Assembly: GCA_002840675.1 (NCBI GenBank)
Contig: PHBR01000011.1
Coordinates: forward strand, 1-32,139
Direction of reading: 5' to 3'
Length of the DNA stretch: 32,139 nt
DNA from: Chloroflexi bacterium HGW-Chloroflexi-9
GTDB lineage: Bacteria; Chloroflexota; Dehalococcoidia; UBA2979
In this document: positions 8,191 to 16,291 of the stretch, piece by piece
How the letters are laid out: the number at the start of each line of letters is the position of its first letter
Numbering within the stretch: the first letter of the stretch is position 1
The notes under the pieces: generated by a model
What the model was told of the DNA's origin: nothing
Seen by the model: the letters and a program-made list of their open reading frames with translations, nothing else
Databases searched by the model: none
Translations under genes and position numbers: made by a program

Positions 8191-8946
8191 CTACTCGACC
8201 GGCTCGAAACCGTACCGGGCGAGGATCGTCCGTCCGGATTCGCTGGCGATGAAGCCCAGCGCGCAGCGCCCACCGGCCGGATTGCCGGCATACATGCTCA
8301 CGCCGCCCGACTGCACAATCGGCTCGTACCATTGCTGTTCGATCAGCGTGTGCGGGAGTGGCGGGTCGAGCACCAGCGAGAGTGCCACGATGCCCACGTC
8401 AGCATTGCCGCCGCGGACATACTCGGTCGCCTGGCGGATGTTCTCCGCGACCACGAGCCGGGGCTGGATCGCCTCCCAGACCCCGGCAGCGCTCAGCGCC
8501 TCACGCGCGGCGCGACCGTACGGCGCGTGATCCGGGTTCGCGATCGTGACGTGGCGGATGTCCGCTCGCGTGAGGTCGGCGAGCGACTGCACCGGCTCGA
8601 TGCCCTCACGCGTGAGGATCACGATCCGCCCGACACCGTAGTCGCGGACACTCCCCGCCTCAATCGCGCCCTCCCCCTCCAGCGAGCGCGGGAACGCGCG
8701 GTCGGCTGAGAGGAACACGTCGAAGGGTGCACCGGCGCGCACCTGGTCGCGTAGTTGGCCGGAGGAACCCAGCGTGACCTCCACGTCCACCTGACACGCC
8801 GCCTCGATCTCCGGACCGAGCACAACGAACGCTCCCGCGAGGTCCGAGGCGGCGGCGATGTTCACCGTCGCCCGGCGCTCCTCGCCACCACACGCGACGG
8901 CCAGCAGCGTCGCAAGTGCCGCACACAGGGCGAGCGCGGCCCGCAT
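8191..8946 (-). CDS. modA: Molybdate-binding lipoprotein
   Basis: Extracytoplasmic substrate-binding protein, 251 residues. The signal peptide ends in LLAVAC (Cys19), so it is membrane-anchored. VNIAAASDLAGAF near the mature N-terminus, TLGSSGQLRDQVRAGAPFDVFLSAD and GNADVGIVALS are typical ModA segments that line the oxyanion pocket. The reading frame is open further upstream, but the ATG at 8946 overlaps the stop of the padR gene by one base (TGATG) and directly begins the signal peptide, so it is the likely start. modB follows after three bases. Confidence 0.92.
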   Translation of the reverse strand: MRAALALCAALATLLAVACGGEERRATVNIAAASDLAGAFVVLGPEIEAACQVDVEVTLGSSGQLRDQVRAGAPFDVFLSADRAFPRSLEGEGAIEAGSVRDYGVGRIVILTREGIEPVQSLADLTRADIRHVTIANPDHAPYGRAAREALSAAGVWEAIQPRLVVAENIRQATEYVRGGNADVGIVALSLVLDPPLPHTLIEQQWYEPIVQSGGVSMYAGNPAGGRCALGFIASESGRTILARYGFEPVE

Positions 8947-9497
8947 CACGAGACCGCCTTCCGTCCCGACGCCGGCGCATATCCCGCGAGCCAGGCGCGG
9001 GTCGCCTCTGCCGCGCGCCACTTCGATTCCCAGACCACACGGCTGAAGCCCTCGGCGGCTTCAGCGCGTGCCCGCGCGTCCTGCTCGTAGGCGACGCACG
9101 CCTCGATCTGGCGGGCGATGAGGCGCGGCTCACCGGCCGGGTCCAGGAGGCGCAGCAGATACAGCTTCAGGAGGAGATCGAGGCGAACCTCGCGCATGCG
9201 CGTGACCGGCGCGCGCAGCCAGCCACGCAGCGCCTCCCAGCCCGCCTCGCTTGGCTCGTAGGTCTTGCGCGGAGGGCGGTTGCCGACGCGCACCTCCTCC
9301 CAGTCCACGAGCCCGCGCCGCTCCAGGTTGCGCAGGTACGCGTAAAGCAGGCTCGGCTCCACCGGGCAGACCTCGGAGAGCGGTGGCGCCGAGAACGCTC
9401 GCGCCAGTTCGTAGCCGTGGCGCGGCGCGACCGCGAGCAGGCCGAGGACGGCGAACTCACCGGGGAGCAGGGGGCGGTCGTCGGCTGCCGGTGGCAT
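8946..9497 (-). CDS. PadR family transcriptional regulator heading the mod operon
   Basis: Winged-helix DNA-binding protein, 183 residues. The PadR HTH spans about 13-90 (PGEFAVLGLLAVAPRHGYELAR, recognition helix around PSLLYAYLRNLERRGLV, wing with the RPPRKTY strand). The C-terminal half is the helical dimerisation arm of the PadR/Vir type. It is the first gene of padR-modABC and overlaps modA by one base, so it most likely regulates this operon, including itself. The usual molybdate regulator ModE is absent here. A single Cys (44) just before the recognition helix could be a ligand or redox site, but that is speculation. The start at 9497 has no SD; a -10 box lies six bases before it, which suggests a leaderless transcript. 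Confidence 0.85.
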   Translation of the reverse strand: MPPAADDRPLLPGEFAVLGLLAVAPRHGYELARAFSAPPLSEVCPVEPSLLYAYLRNLERRGLVDWEEVRVGNRPPRKTYEPSEAGWEALRGWLRAPVTRMREVRLDLLLKLYLLRLLDPAGEPRLIARQIEACVAYEQDARARAEAAEGFSRVVWESKWRAAEATRAWLAGYAPASGRKAVS

Positions 9498-9503
9498 ACA
9501 GCG

Positions 9504-9532
9504 GGTATAGCAACTGCCTGAATATTCAGCAA
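9504..9532 (-). promoter_or_regulatory. padR-mod promoter with palindromic operator, leaderless
   Basis: On the minus strand TTGCTG (9527-9532) and TATACC (9504-9509) are 17 bases apart. The -10 ends six bases before the padR ATG, so the transcript should start at or next to the start codon. The perfect 12-base palindrome CTGAATATTCAG (9518-9529) overlaps the -35 and spacer, where a bound repressor would block RNA polymerase. It is AT-rich in otherwise GC-rich DNA. Confidence 0.6.
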
Positions 9533-9540
9533 CCGAGTAT

Positions 9541-9888
9541 TTGTCCGAGCAGGGCACCGGGTACGCTAATGACCATGGGCATCGCACGGGTGGCAGGTCG
9601 GGGCTCTTCGGCCATGCCCGCCACGTCAGACCTCGCCAGCGTCGTGTCGGGCGGGAACGCCGACGCAGACGATCCCGCCCACCATGGGATGCCGTCCGCC
9701 GCGTCGCCCACCCGCGCCATCGCGCTCCACTCCAGCGATCCGCTGATCGTCCCGGCACGAGGCGTGCCCCCGCCCCCCACGAACGACCATCCGGCGCTCA
9801 TCCCAGCATGGCCGCCACGGGCACCAGCGAAGTGGCCTGACGTCGCTCCCGGCTGTCCCAGCAGGACGGTGTCTCGAAGGAACGTGTG
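9541..9888. other. Intergenic stretch with one doubtful plus-strand frame
   Basis: Between the divergent padR and CNNM genes. A plus-strand frame from an ATG at 9569 to a TGA at 9889 (106 residues, Pro/Ala-rich) ends in TGATG, overlapping the CNNM start as in real coupled pairs of this window. The peptide has no recognisable domain, its last third is proline-rich, and the opposite strand is open over the same stretch, so I do not call it a gene. I looked for a manganese or magnesium riboswitch before the CNNM gene and saw none. Confidence 0.4.
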
Positions 9889-11169
9889 ATGTCTGACGTC
9901 TGGCAACTGGGGCTCGTATTCGCGCTCATCGTCCTCAACGCGATCTTCGCGGGAAGCGAGATGGCGCTGATCTCTCTGCGACCGACGCAGATCGAGCGGT
10001 TCGAGCGTCGCGGCCGGTCCGGACGGGCGCTCGTTCGTCTGACGGCGGACCCGAACCGATTCCTCGCGACGATCCAGATCGGGATCACCCTTGCGGGGTT
10101 TCTCGCCTCAGCGACCGCGGCCGTGAGCCTGGCGGAGCCGGTGCAGCCGCTCTTCTCAGCGTTCGGCGATGTCGCGGAGCTCCTCGCGATTTTCACCGTC
10201 ACGCTCGTGCTGACGTTCGTCACGCTCGTCCTCGGCGAACTCGCCCCGAAGCGCATCGCGATGCAGCACGCGGAGGGCTGGGCGCTCCTGGTCGCACGGC
10301 CGCTGAACCTCCTCGCCCGGGTCGCACGGCCGGCGGTGTGGCTGCTCTCGCTCTCCACGAACGCCGTGGTCCGGCTGGCCGGCGGCGACCCGAGCCGCCA
10401 GCGAGAGGAGGTTACGGAGAATGAGATCCGCGACATGGTCGCGGCCCAGAGCTCGCTGACGCCGGAGGAGCGCCAGGTCATAGCCGGCGCGCTCGAGGTC
10501 GGCGAGCGGAGCCTCCGCCAGGTCCTGGTCCCGCGGCAGGCGATCTTCGCCCTGCCCGCCGACACGCCCGTCGCAGAAGCGCTCCCGCAGGTCGTGGCGT
10601 CGGGGCACTCGCGCGTCCCGATCTACCGGACGACGCTCGACACCGCGTTCGCCGTGGTGCATTTGCGTCAGTTGATCGGCCAGGACGGGACGCTCGATGA
10701 CTTCGGCACGCCCATCCTCACCTTCCCAGAGTCCGCGGCCGTTCTGCCGGCGCTGCGCACGATGCAGCGTGAGCGGCAGCAGATGGCCCTGGTGGTCGAC
10801 GAGCACGGGGGAATCGAGGGGCTGGTGACCACCGAAGACCTGGTCGAAGAGATCGTCGGTGAGATCTACGACGAGGACGACCGCGATGTGATCGGCGCGG
10901 AGCGACTGGGTGACGGCGGGTTCGAGGTTCCCGGATCGTTCCCCATCCACGACCTGATCGACCTGGGCATCGAAGCCCCTGCTGGCTCATATACCACCGT
11001 GGCGGGGATTATCCTGGACCGACTGGGGCGCATCCCCGCCGCCGGCGACCACGTGGACTGCGGTGAATGGCGGTTCACCGCCCTCGAGGTGCGACGGTCG
11101 ACGATCACACGGGTCGGTCTTCACCCGGAGGCCGCCACCGACACGGCACGGATGTCGAGCTCGGACTGA
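9889..11169 (+). CDS. CNNM/CorC (HlyC-type) transmembrane protein with CBS pair
   Basis: DUF21-CBS-CorC_HlyC protein, 426 residues, of the CNNM/MpfA/YfjD family linked to Mg2+ or Co2+ efflux and homeostasis; older annotation calls it hemolysin. The N-terminal DUF21 membrane domain has about three to four segments (1-180) and contains the family hallmarks FAGSEMALISL and GELAPKRIA. Two CBS motifs (about 200-320) hold SGHSRVPIYR and VVDEHGGIEGLVTTEDLVEEIVGEI. The C-terminal CorC domain (about 345-420) has the final beta strands. The ATG at 9889 is preceded by AAGGA; a GTG one codon earlier is the alternative. It is transcribed towards the riboswitch-btuCD unit, but the riboswitch makes separate control of the latter likely. 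Confidence 0.9.
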   Translation: MSDVWQLGLVFALIVLNAIFAGSEMALISLRPTQIERFERRGRSGRALVRLTADPNRFLATIQIGITLAGFLASATAAVSLAEPVQPLFSAFGDVAELLAIFTVTLVLTFVTLVLGELAPKRIAMQHAEGWALLVARPLNLLARVARPAVWLLSLSTNAVVRLAGGDPSRQREEVTENEIRDMVAAQSSLTPEERQVIAGALEVGERSLRQVLVPRQAIFALPADTPVAEALPQVVASGHSRVPIYRTTLDTAFAVVHLRQLIGQDGTLDDFGTPILTFPESAAVLPALRTMQRERQQMALVVDEHGGIEGLVTTEDLVEEIVGEIYDEDDRDVIGAERLGDGGFEVPGSFPIHDLIDLGIEAPAGSYTTVAGIILDRLGRIPAAGDHVDCGEWRFTALEVRRSTITRVGLHPEAATDTARMSSSD

Positions 11170-11204
11170 CCCATCCGCTTGGAGTCCCCGTCGAGAGTGG
11201 CCGC

Positions 11205-11345
11205 GCAGACGCCAGTGCTACACTCGGCCCAGTCACCGCGCGGTGACCGGGGAAGTTCGGTGCGAAACCGACGCTGTCCCGCAACTGTGACCCGCCACGG
11301 CGGGGAGCCAGGATACCGGCCCGCGCATCCAGTTTGTCGGCCTGC
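11205..11345 (+). promoter_or_regulatory. Cobalamin riboswitch (AdoCbl/B12 aptamer)
   Basis: The conserved core is clear: GGGGAAGTTCGGTGCGAAAC (11249-11268), then the GCTGTCCCGCAACTGTGA segment and the B12-box-like GAGCCAGGATACCGGCC (about 11305-11321). A GTCACC/GGTGAC hairpin (11232-11247) forms a peripheral arm. The outer P1 borders are approximate. It lies directly upstream of btuC, fitting B12-repressed uptake. Confidence 0.92.
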
Positions 11346-11363
11346 GAGGACAGGCGGCGGCAG

Positions 11364-11387
11364 GCATGCGCGGTCACCCGCGCGTGC
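11364..11387 (+). promoter_or_regulatory. Hairpin in riboswitch expression platform
   Basis: Ten-base stem (11364-11373 with 11378-11387, one G-U pair) and a TCAC loop, just after the aptamer. No T tract follows, so it is probably not an intrinsic terminator. It may position or compete with the SD-sequestering hairpin downstream. Confidence 0.45.
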
Positions 11388-11392
11388 ACTCG

Positions 11393-11415
11393 CCCTCGCC
11401 CCCTGCGCGCGAGGG
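11393..11415 (+). promoter_or_regulatory. SD-sequestering hairpin of btuC
   Basis: CCCTCGC (11393-11399) pairs perfectly with GCGAGGG (11409-11415), which contains the btuC Shine-Dalgarno (GAGGG, seven bases before the ATG at 11423). Located about 50 bases after the B12 aptamer, it is the likely switch element: when formed it would block ribosome binding. Confidence 0.6.
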
Positions 11416-11422
11416 ATCCGGG

Positions 11423-12511
11423 ATGTCGATCCGCGACCTGGGACTGCGAGTCGCCGCCACGGCCAGGCCGGGGGCGACGCTGCGCGCCCGGCTGGCGTTC
11501 GCCGGCATTCCCCTCGCGGCGCTCGCGCTCGTCGTGATCGTGGTACTCGCCTCGACGCAGGGCGCCGCCGCTATCCCGCCGTGGACGGCAACGCTCATGC
11601 TCCTGGACCGGCTACCGCTCGTCAGCATCGACACCGGCGCGTCCGAGGCGTGGCAGCGCATCCTGTTCGAGATCCGCCTCCCCCGCGTGTTCGCGGCCGC
11701 GCTGGTGGGCGCCGCGCTCGCGACCTCTGGCTCAGCCTACCAGGGCGTGTTCCGGAACCCGCTCGCGGACCCGTTCCTCCTTGGCGTCGCCTCGGGCGCG
11801 GCGCTCGGCGCCGCCATTGCGATTATGTCGCCATTGCCGATCGACTCGTGGGGCTTCGGCTGGGTGCCGGCGTTCGCGTTCGTCGGCGCAACGGTCGCCG
11901 TGGCGTCCGTCTACCTGGTGGCGCGCACCGGGGCGAGCGTGGACGACCGGTCGCTGATCCTGGCCGGGATCGCGCTGTCGGCGATGTTCGGTGGGGTGAC
12001 GTCCTTCCTGCTGCTGACGGGGGGGCAACGGGCGCAGCCGATCTTCGAGTTCATCTTCGGCGGCTTCAATACCTCCTCCTGGGAGCGGATTGCCTTCGCA
12101 CTCCCCTACCTCGCGGTCGGCGCAGTGGTGATCGCGCTGCACGCGCGCGCACTGAACGTGATGCAACTGGACGAGGAGCAGGCGAGCCACCTGGGCGTGG
12201 ACGTGGCGCGCACGAAGGTGATCGTGCTGGTCGCCGCTTCGCTCATGGCGGCGACGGCGGTGGCGGTCGCGGGGACGATCGGGTTCGTGGGCCTGGTGGT
12301 GCCGCACGCGATCCGGATCATGTTCGGCATGGACTACCGGCGCACGTTGCTCGCATCCGCGCTGGTCGGCGCCTCGTTCATGATCGTGGTGGACCTGTTC
12401 TCGCGCATCGTGATCGCCCCGCAGGAGGTTCCGGTCGGGATCGTGACGTCGATGCTCGGAGGGCCGTTCTTCCTCTACCTGATGCGACGGCGCCGGGCGG
12501 TCGGGCTCTGA
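11423..12511 (+). CDS. btuC: Vitamin B12 / iron-siderophore type ABC permease (FecCD family)
   Basis: Membrane subunit of a BtuCDF-type importer, 362 residues with about ten hydrophobic segments. Family landmarks are RLPRVFAAALVGAALATSGSAYQGVFRNPLADPFLLG (about 90-130), the GGFNTSSWERI loop and GTIGFVGLVVPHAIR near the end. FecCD permeases carry B12, haem or siderophores; the cobalamin riboswitch directly upstream makes corrinoids the likely substrate. The ATG at 11423 has GAGGG at ideal spacing; an earlier in-frame ATG at 11366 lies inside the regulatory hairpin region and is rejected. The stop overlaps the btuD start (TGATG). No binding protein (btuF) gene is in the window. Confidence 0.9.
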   Translation: MSIRDLGLRVAATARPGATLRARLAFAGIPLAALALVVIVVLASTQGAAAIPPWTATLMLLDRLPLVSIDTGASEAWQRILFEIRLPRVFAAALVGAALATSGSAYQGVFRNPLADPFLLGVASGAALGAAIAIMSPLPIDSWGFGWVPAFAFVGATVAVASVYLVARTGASVDDRSLILAGIALSAMFGGVTSFLLLTGGQRAQPIFEFIFGGFNTSSWERIAFALPYLAVGAVVIALHARALNVMQLDEEQASHLGVDVARTKVIVLVAASLMAATAVAVAGTIGFVGLVVPHAIRIMFGMDYRRTLLASALVGASFMIVVDLFSRIVIAPQEVPVGIVTSMLGGPFFLYLMRRRRAVGL

Positions 12512-13305
12512 TGGCCGCGCCGTACCTGGAACCTGCGCCGCTCCTTGAGGTGCGCGACCTGCGCGTGGCGATCGGCGCACGGGCGCTGGTGGACGGCGTC
12601 TCGCTGGAGGTGTCCGCGGGCGAGGTCGTCGGCCTCGTCGGGCCGAACGGCGCGGGCAAGAGCACGCTGATGCGCGCGGCCACCGGCGGTCGTGCCGGCA
12701 CCGGCGAGATCCGCGTGCACGGTCGCGCGCTCGCCTCCTACGCGAAGCGCGACCTGTTCCGCATCCTGGCCGTCGTGCAGCAACTGCCTGAGGCCCCCGC
12801 GACGATGACGGTGCGCGACCTGGTGCTCCTGGGCCGCTTCCCGCACCTGGGACTGCTAGGGCGCGAGTCCGCGCGTGACCTCGCCGTGGTCGAGGCGTCG
12901 ATCGTGCGCGCGGGGTGCGAGGCGTTCGCGGACCGCACGCTGGGCACGCTTTCCGGCGGCGAACGGCGGCGCGCGTTCATCGCGCGAGCGCTGGCGCAGG
13001 AGCCGCGGCTGTTGCTGTTGGACGAGCCCACGGCCAACCTGGACGCGGAGGCACACGCCGAGATCCTGGCGCTGCTGCGCCGCCTCGCGGGCGAGAGTGT
13101 GGGCGTGCTGGTGGTGCTCCACGACCTGTCCTACGCGGCGGCGTACTGCGACCGGATGGTGCTGATGCACGAAGGTCGGCTCGTCGTCGAAGGACCACCG
13201 GCACGTGTGGTGACGGCCGAGCACATCGGCGCCGTCTACGGCCGCCACGTCCGCGTCCTCCCACACCCGGAGGGCGGGGCGCCGCTGGTGGTCCCGGCGC
13301 TCTGA
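12511..13305 (+). CDS. btuD: Cobalamin ABC transporter ATP-binding protein
   Basis: ATPase of the B12 importer, 264 residues. Walker A GPNGAGKST (44-52), signature LSGGE (147-151), Walker B LLLLDEP (167-173) and the switch His in VLHDLSYA are intact. The FepC/BtuD-type HMWDLSFAA-like H-loop and IARALAQEP support the FecCD-partner class. Translation is coupled to btuC by a one-base overlap, so the riboswitch should control both. The next gene downstream is convergent. Confidence 0.9.
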   Translation: MAAPYLEPAPLLEVRDLRVAIGARALVDGVSLEVSAGEVVGLVGPNGAGKSTLMRAATGGRAGTGEIRVHGRALASYAKRDLFRILAVVQQLPEAPATMTVRDLVLLGRFPHLGLLGRESARDLAVVEASIVRAGCEAFADRTLGTLSGGERRRAFIARALAQEPRLLLLDEPTANLDAEAHAEILALLRRLAGESVGVLVVLHDLSYAAAYCDRMVLMHEGRLVVEGPPARVVTAEHIGAVYGRHVRVLPHPEGGAPLVVPAL

Positions 13306-13452
13306 CCGAGGTCGCTCCGGTCGCGCCTCGCGCCGGATCGCTGTGGATGCAGGACATGGCGTGCGGCGCGGCCCTCACCGCGGTGGTCGTCGCCATAGCG
13401 GTCGCCGCGGCGCTTCGCCTGAGCGGCTGGCGTCTGCGCTGACCCGCGCCGT

Positions 13453-16173
13453 TCAGCGGGGCGCGGCGCGAGCGGCGAAGCGCCCGGCGTTGGGCCCTCG
13501 CAGCATCTTGTGCAGTTCGACCGCCATGATGACGGTTGACGCCACGGCCACCATCCGCACCCACGCCTCCGCGCTCGGTGCCTCCACCCTCAGGATGTAC
13601 TGCGTCGGCGCCCAGTACAGGCTGCCGACGTGCACCACCAGCGCGATGGCCGTGCCCAGCAGCAACAGCGGATTGGTAAGCGGGCTCTTCGCGAACGCGG
13701 AACCGTGCTCCGAGCGCGAGTTGCCCACGTGGAACACCTGGAACAGCACCATCGTCGTGAGGGCGACCGTCCGCGCCCCCTCCAGACTCGTGCCCCGGTC
13801 GTGCTCGTAGAGGAACAGGAGGACGGTCCCGATCGCCATCACGGCGCCGGCGACCGCGGTCCGCTCCCACAGCAGCGGCGAAATAATGCCGTCGCCCGTG
13901 GGCCGAGGCCGCCGCTTCAGGACACCCTCCTCGCCTGGCTCGAAGGCGAGGAATACATCCTGGACGCCGTTCGTCACGAGGTTGAGCCAGAGGAGCTGGG
14001 CGGGGAGGAACGGGAGCGGAAAGCCGAAGACGATACTCATGGCGACGGCGAGGACTGCCGCAGCGCCGGTCGCGATCAGGAAGAACGTCACCTTCCTCAC
14101 GTTGTCGAAGACCACACGGCCTTCTTCCACCGCGGCGAAGATGCTCACGAAGTTGTCGTCCGTGATCACCATGTCGGACGCCTCCTTCGCGACGTCCGTC
14201 CCGGACCTGCCCATCGCCACCCCGATGTCCGCCGCCTTCAACGCTGGCCCGTCGTTCACACCGTCGCCGGTCACGGAGACGACCTCGCCACGCTCCTGTA
14301 GCAACTGCACGATGCGCAGCTTGTGCTGAGGCGAGACGCGAGCAAAGACGGACACTGCAGCGACGGCGTCCGACAACTCTTGCGGCGCCATTCGGTCCAG
14401 GTCCTGGCCGGTGAGCGCGCGGGCGCCGGGCCCGGCGATGCCCAGGTCGCGCGCGATCGCGAGTCCCGTCGTGGCATGGTCACCGGTGATCATCAGCACC
14501 CGGATACCCGCTTCCTGGCAGCCACGGATCGCTTCCTTCACCTCCTCGCGGGGCGGGTCGATCATGCCCTGGAGGCCCAGGAACCGCAGCCCACTCCGGT
14601 GCTCCGGGATGGCTCCCGCGTCGCTCGCGGTCCCGGCCTCCGCGCGGTAGGCGAAGCCCAGGACGCGCAGGCCGGATTCCGCCATCGACGCGGCAACATC
14701 GAGCACGCGTTGAGGATCGAGGTCGCGCCCGTCCACATCTACGCTGCACATGCTCAGCACGTCCTCGGGAGCGCCCTTCACGAAGGTGAGACTGCTACCG
14801 CCGTCGTGGTGGAACGTCGCGGCGTAGCGCGCCTCCGGGTCGAACGGGACCTCCGCCCAGCGGGGATACCGTTCAGACATCGCTTCCTTCCAAATACCGG
14901 CCTTTGCCGCGGCCACCAGCAACGCGATCTCCGTGGGATCGCCCTGGACTCCGAACTCTTCCCCCGCGGACTCCTCAACCGAGGCCTCGTTGTTCAACAC
15001 GCCGGCTAGCAGAATGAGGTGCACGGGGGTCTCGGGGATGAGCTCGACGGGAGTCCCGTCAAGCGTGATCCCGCCATTGACCGCGTACCCGGTCCCGGCA
15101 ACCTCGTACATCGTGCCGCCTGCGTAGATTCGCTGCACGGTCATCCGGTTCTGCGTCAGCGTGCCGGTCTTGTCGGAGCCGATCACGGTGCAACTGCCCA
15201 GCGTCTCCACGGCAGGCAGGCGCCGGACGATCACGTTGCGACGCCCCATCCGGTTGACACCGATGGCCAGTGTCACCGTCATCGCGACGGGCAGTCCCTC
15301 CGGAATGGCGGCCACGGTGAGCGCGACGAGCGTCAGGAACAGATCCTCCGGCTCATGGCCGACCGCCAGGCCCAGCGCGAAGATGAGCACTGACGAGGCG
15401 AAGATGATCAGCGCGATGATGCGCGCGAACCGGTTCATCCGTTCGAGGATCGGTGCGGTGGTTTCGCCGGCCTCGCCGATACTCCCCGCGATGCGGCCCA
15501 GTTGCGTGGATGCGCCGGTGGCCACCACCACGCCCTTGCCACGGCCACGCGTGGCGATGCTGCCCATGCTCAGCATGTTGGCACGGTCACCCAGGGGCAC
15601 GTCCATATCAATGACACGGACGTCCTTCGCCACCGTCGTTGACTCCCCGGTGAGCAGGGATTCGTCTGTCTCCAGGGCGGCGCTGAAGATCAAGCGGCAA
15701 TCGGCCGGCACCTTCGCGCCCGCTTCAACCACCACCACGTCGCCGGGGACGAGGTCACGGGCGTCGAGGTCATACTCACGGCCATCGCGGATCGCATGTG
15801 CGCGCATCGTGGCAACGCGCCGGAGCGCCTCCATCGAACGCTCTGCCCGGTACTCCTGCACCGTCCCGACCACTGAGTTGAACACGATGACGGCGGTGAT
15901 GATCGCGGCGTCGATGTACTCATCGATCGCAACGGTCACCAGGGCAGCGATGATGAGGATATAGATCAGGGGGCTGCGCAACTGGCGAAGGAGGACGCGC
16001 AGCACACTCACGCCGCCGGCGACCGGCAGTTCGTTCGCGCCGTACCGCGCGAGTCGCGCCCGAGCCTCCTCCGCACTCAGCCCCGATGCGCCGGAACGGA
16101 GGAGCGCCATGACCTCCTCGTCAGTCAGTCGCCACCAGTCGTATGACGTGACGCGGGCTACGCCCGAACCCAT
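13453..16173 (-). CDS. Cation-transporting P-type ATPase (P2 type)
   Basis: Ion pump of 906 residues with the full P2-type plan: an N-terminal cation-ATPase domain (DWWRLTDEEVMALL), actuator motif LTGES (174-178), membrane motif AIPEGLP in M4 (about 289-295), phosphorylation site DKTGT (334-338), MIDPPREEV and GDGVNDGPALKAADIGVAMG in the P domain, and a C-terminal membrane bundle with NLVTNGVQD in M6. PEGLP and the overall length resemble Ca2+- or Na+-type pumps, but the M6 sequence is not the SERCA NxxTDG form, so the ion is left open. An alternative GTG start lies four codons upstream at 16185; the ATG at 16173 has AAGGTGAG at better spacing. The neighbouring Usp gene is on the same strand with a terminator between them. 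Confidence 0.92.
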   Translation of the reverse strand: MGSGVARVTSYDWWRLTDEEVMALLRSGASGLSAEEARARLARYGANELPVAGGVSVLRVLLRQLRSPLIYILIIAALVTVAIDEYIDAAIITAVIVFNSVVGTVQEYRAERSMEALRRVATMRAHAIRDGREYDLDARDLVPGDVVVVEAGAKVPADCRLIFSAALETDESLLTGESTTVAKDVRVIDMDVPLGDRANMLSMGSIATRGRGKGVVVATGASTQLGRIAGSIGEAGETTAPILERMNRFARIIALIIFASSVLIFALGLAVGHEPEDLFLTLVALTVAAIPEGLPVAMTVTLAIGVNRMGRRNVIVRRLPAVETLGSCTVIGSDKTGTLTQNRMTVQRIYAGGTMYEVAGTGYAVNGGITLDGTPVELIPETPVHLILLAGVLNNEASVEESAGEEFGVQGDPTEIALLVAAAKAGIWKEAMSERYPRWAEVPFDPEARYAATFHHDGGSSLTFVKGAPEDVLSMCSVDVDGRDLDPQRVLDVAASMAESGLRVLGFAYRAEAGTASDAGAIPEHRSGLRFLGLQGMIDPPREEVKEAIRGCQEAGIRVLMITGDHATTGLAIARDLGIAGPGARALTGQDLDRMAPQELSDAVAAVSVFARVSPQHKLRIVQLLQERGEVVSVTGDGVNDGPALKAADIGVAMGRSGTDVAKEASDMVITDDNFVSIFAAVEEGRVVFDNVRKVTFFLIATGAAAVLAVAMSIVFGFPLPFLPAQLLWLNLVTNGVQDVFLAFEPGEEGVLKRRPRPTGDGIISPLLWERTAVAGAVMAIGTVLLFLYEHDRGTSLEGARTVALTTMVLFQVFHVGNSRSEHGSAFAKSPLTNPLLLLGTAIALVVHVGSLYWAPTQYILRVEAPSAEAWVRMVAVASTVIMAVELHKMLRGPNAGRFAARAAPR

Positions 16174-16265
16174 CGCCGCGCTCACCTTCGCGAGCGTCTT
16201 GCCGAGGGGCTACCGCGCCGCGCCGCGATCGGGGCATACGTCACGCCTGCTCGCGTAAGAAACGG

Positions 16266-16287
16266 GGCGCTCGTGACTTGGAGCGCC
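16266..16287 (-). terminator. Probable intrinsic terminator after the Usp gene
   Basis: GGCGCTC (16266-16272) and GAGCGCC (16281-16287) form a seven-base stem with an eight-base loop. On the minus strand it is followed by CCGTTTCTTAC. It starts five bases past the Usp stop codon and separates that gene from the ATPase. Confidence 0.5.
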
Positions 16288-16291
16288 ACCC

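Noticed and set aside
9541-9888. A manganese (yybP-ykoY) or magnesium riboswitch before the CNNM gene
   Set aside because: Such switches often precede this family, but I could not find their conserved core sequences here.
9569-9889. A 106-residue plus-strand frame ending in TGATG at the CNNM start
   Set aside because: The overlap resembles translational coupling, but the peptide is Pro/Ala-rich without domain and the opposite strand is equally open.
11179-12510. In-frame N-terminal extension of btuD of 444 codons
   Set aside because: It is the btuC coding region and riboswitch read in another frame, Arg/Gly-rich. btuD starts at the TGATG overlap.
13347-13442. A 31-residue hydrophobic peptide after btuD
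   Set aside because: It could be a small membrane protein, but it has no SD, starts on a weakly placed ATG and matches no family I know. It lies in the convergent junction with the ATPase gene.
13437-13458. Hairpin CGCTGA/TCAGCG between btuD and the ATPase gene
   Set aside because: Only six pairs with a ten-base loop, no T tract on either side, and it overlaps the ATPase stop codon.
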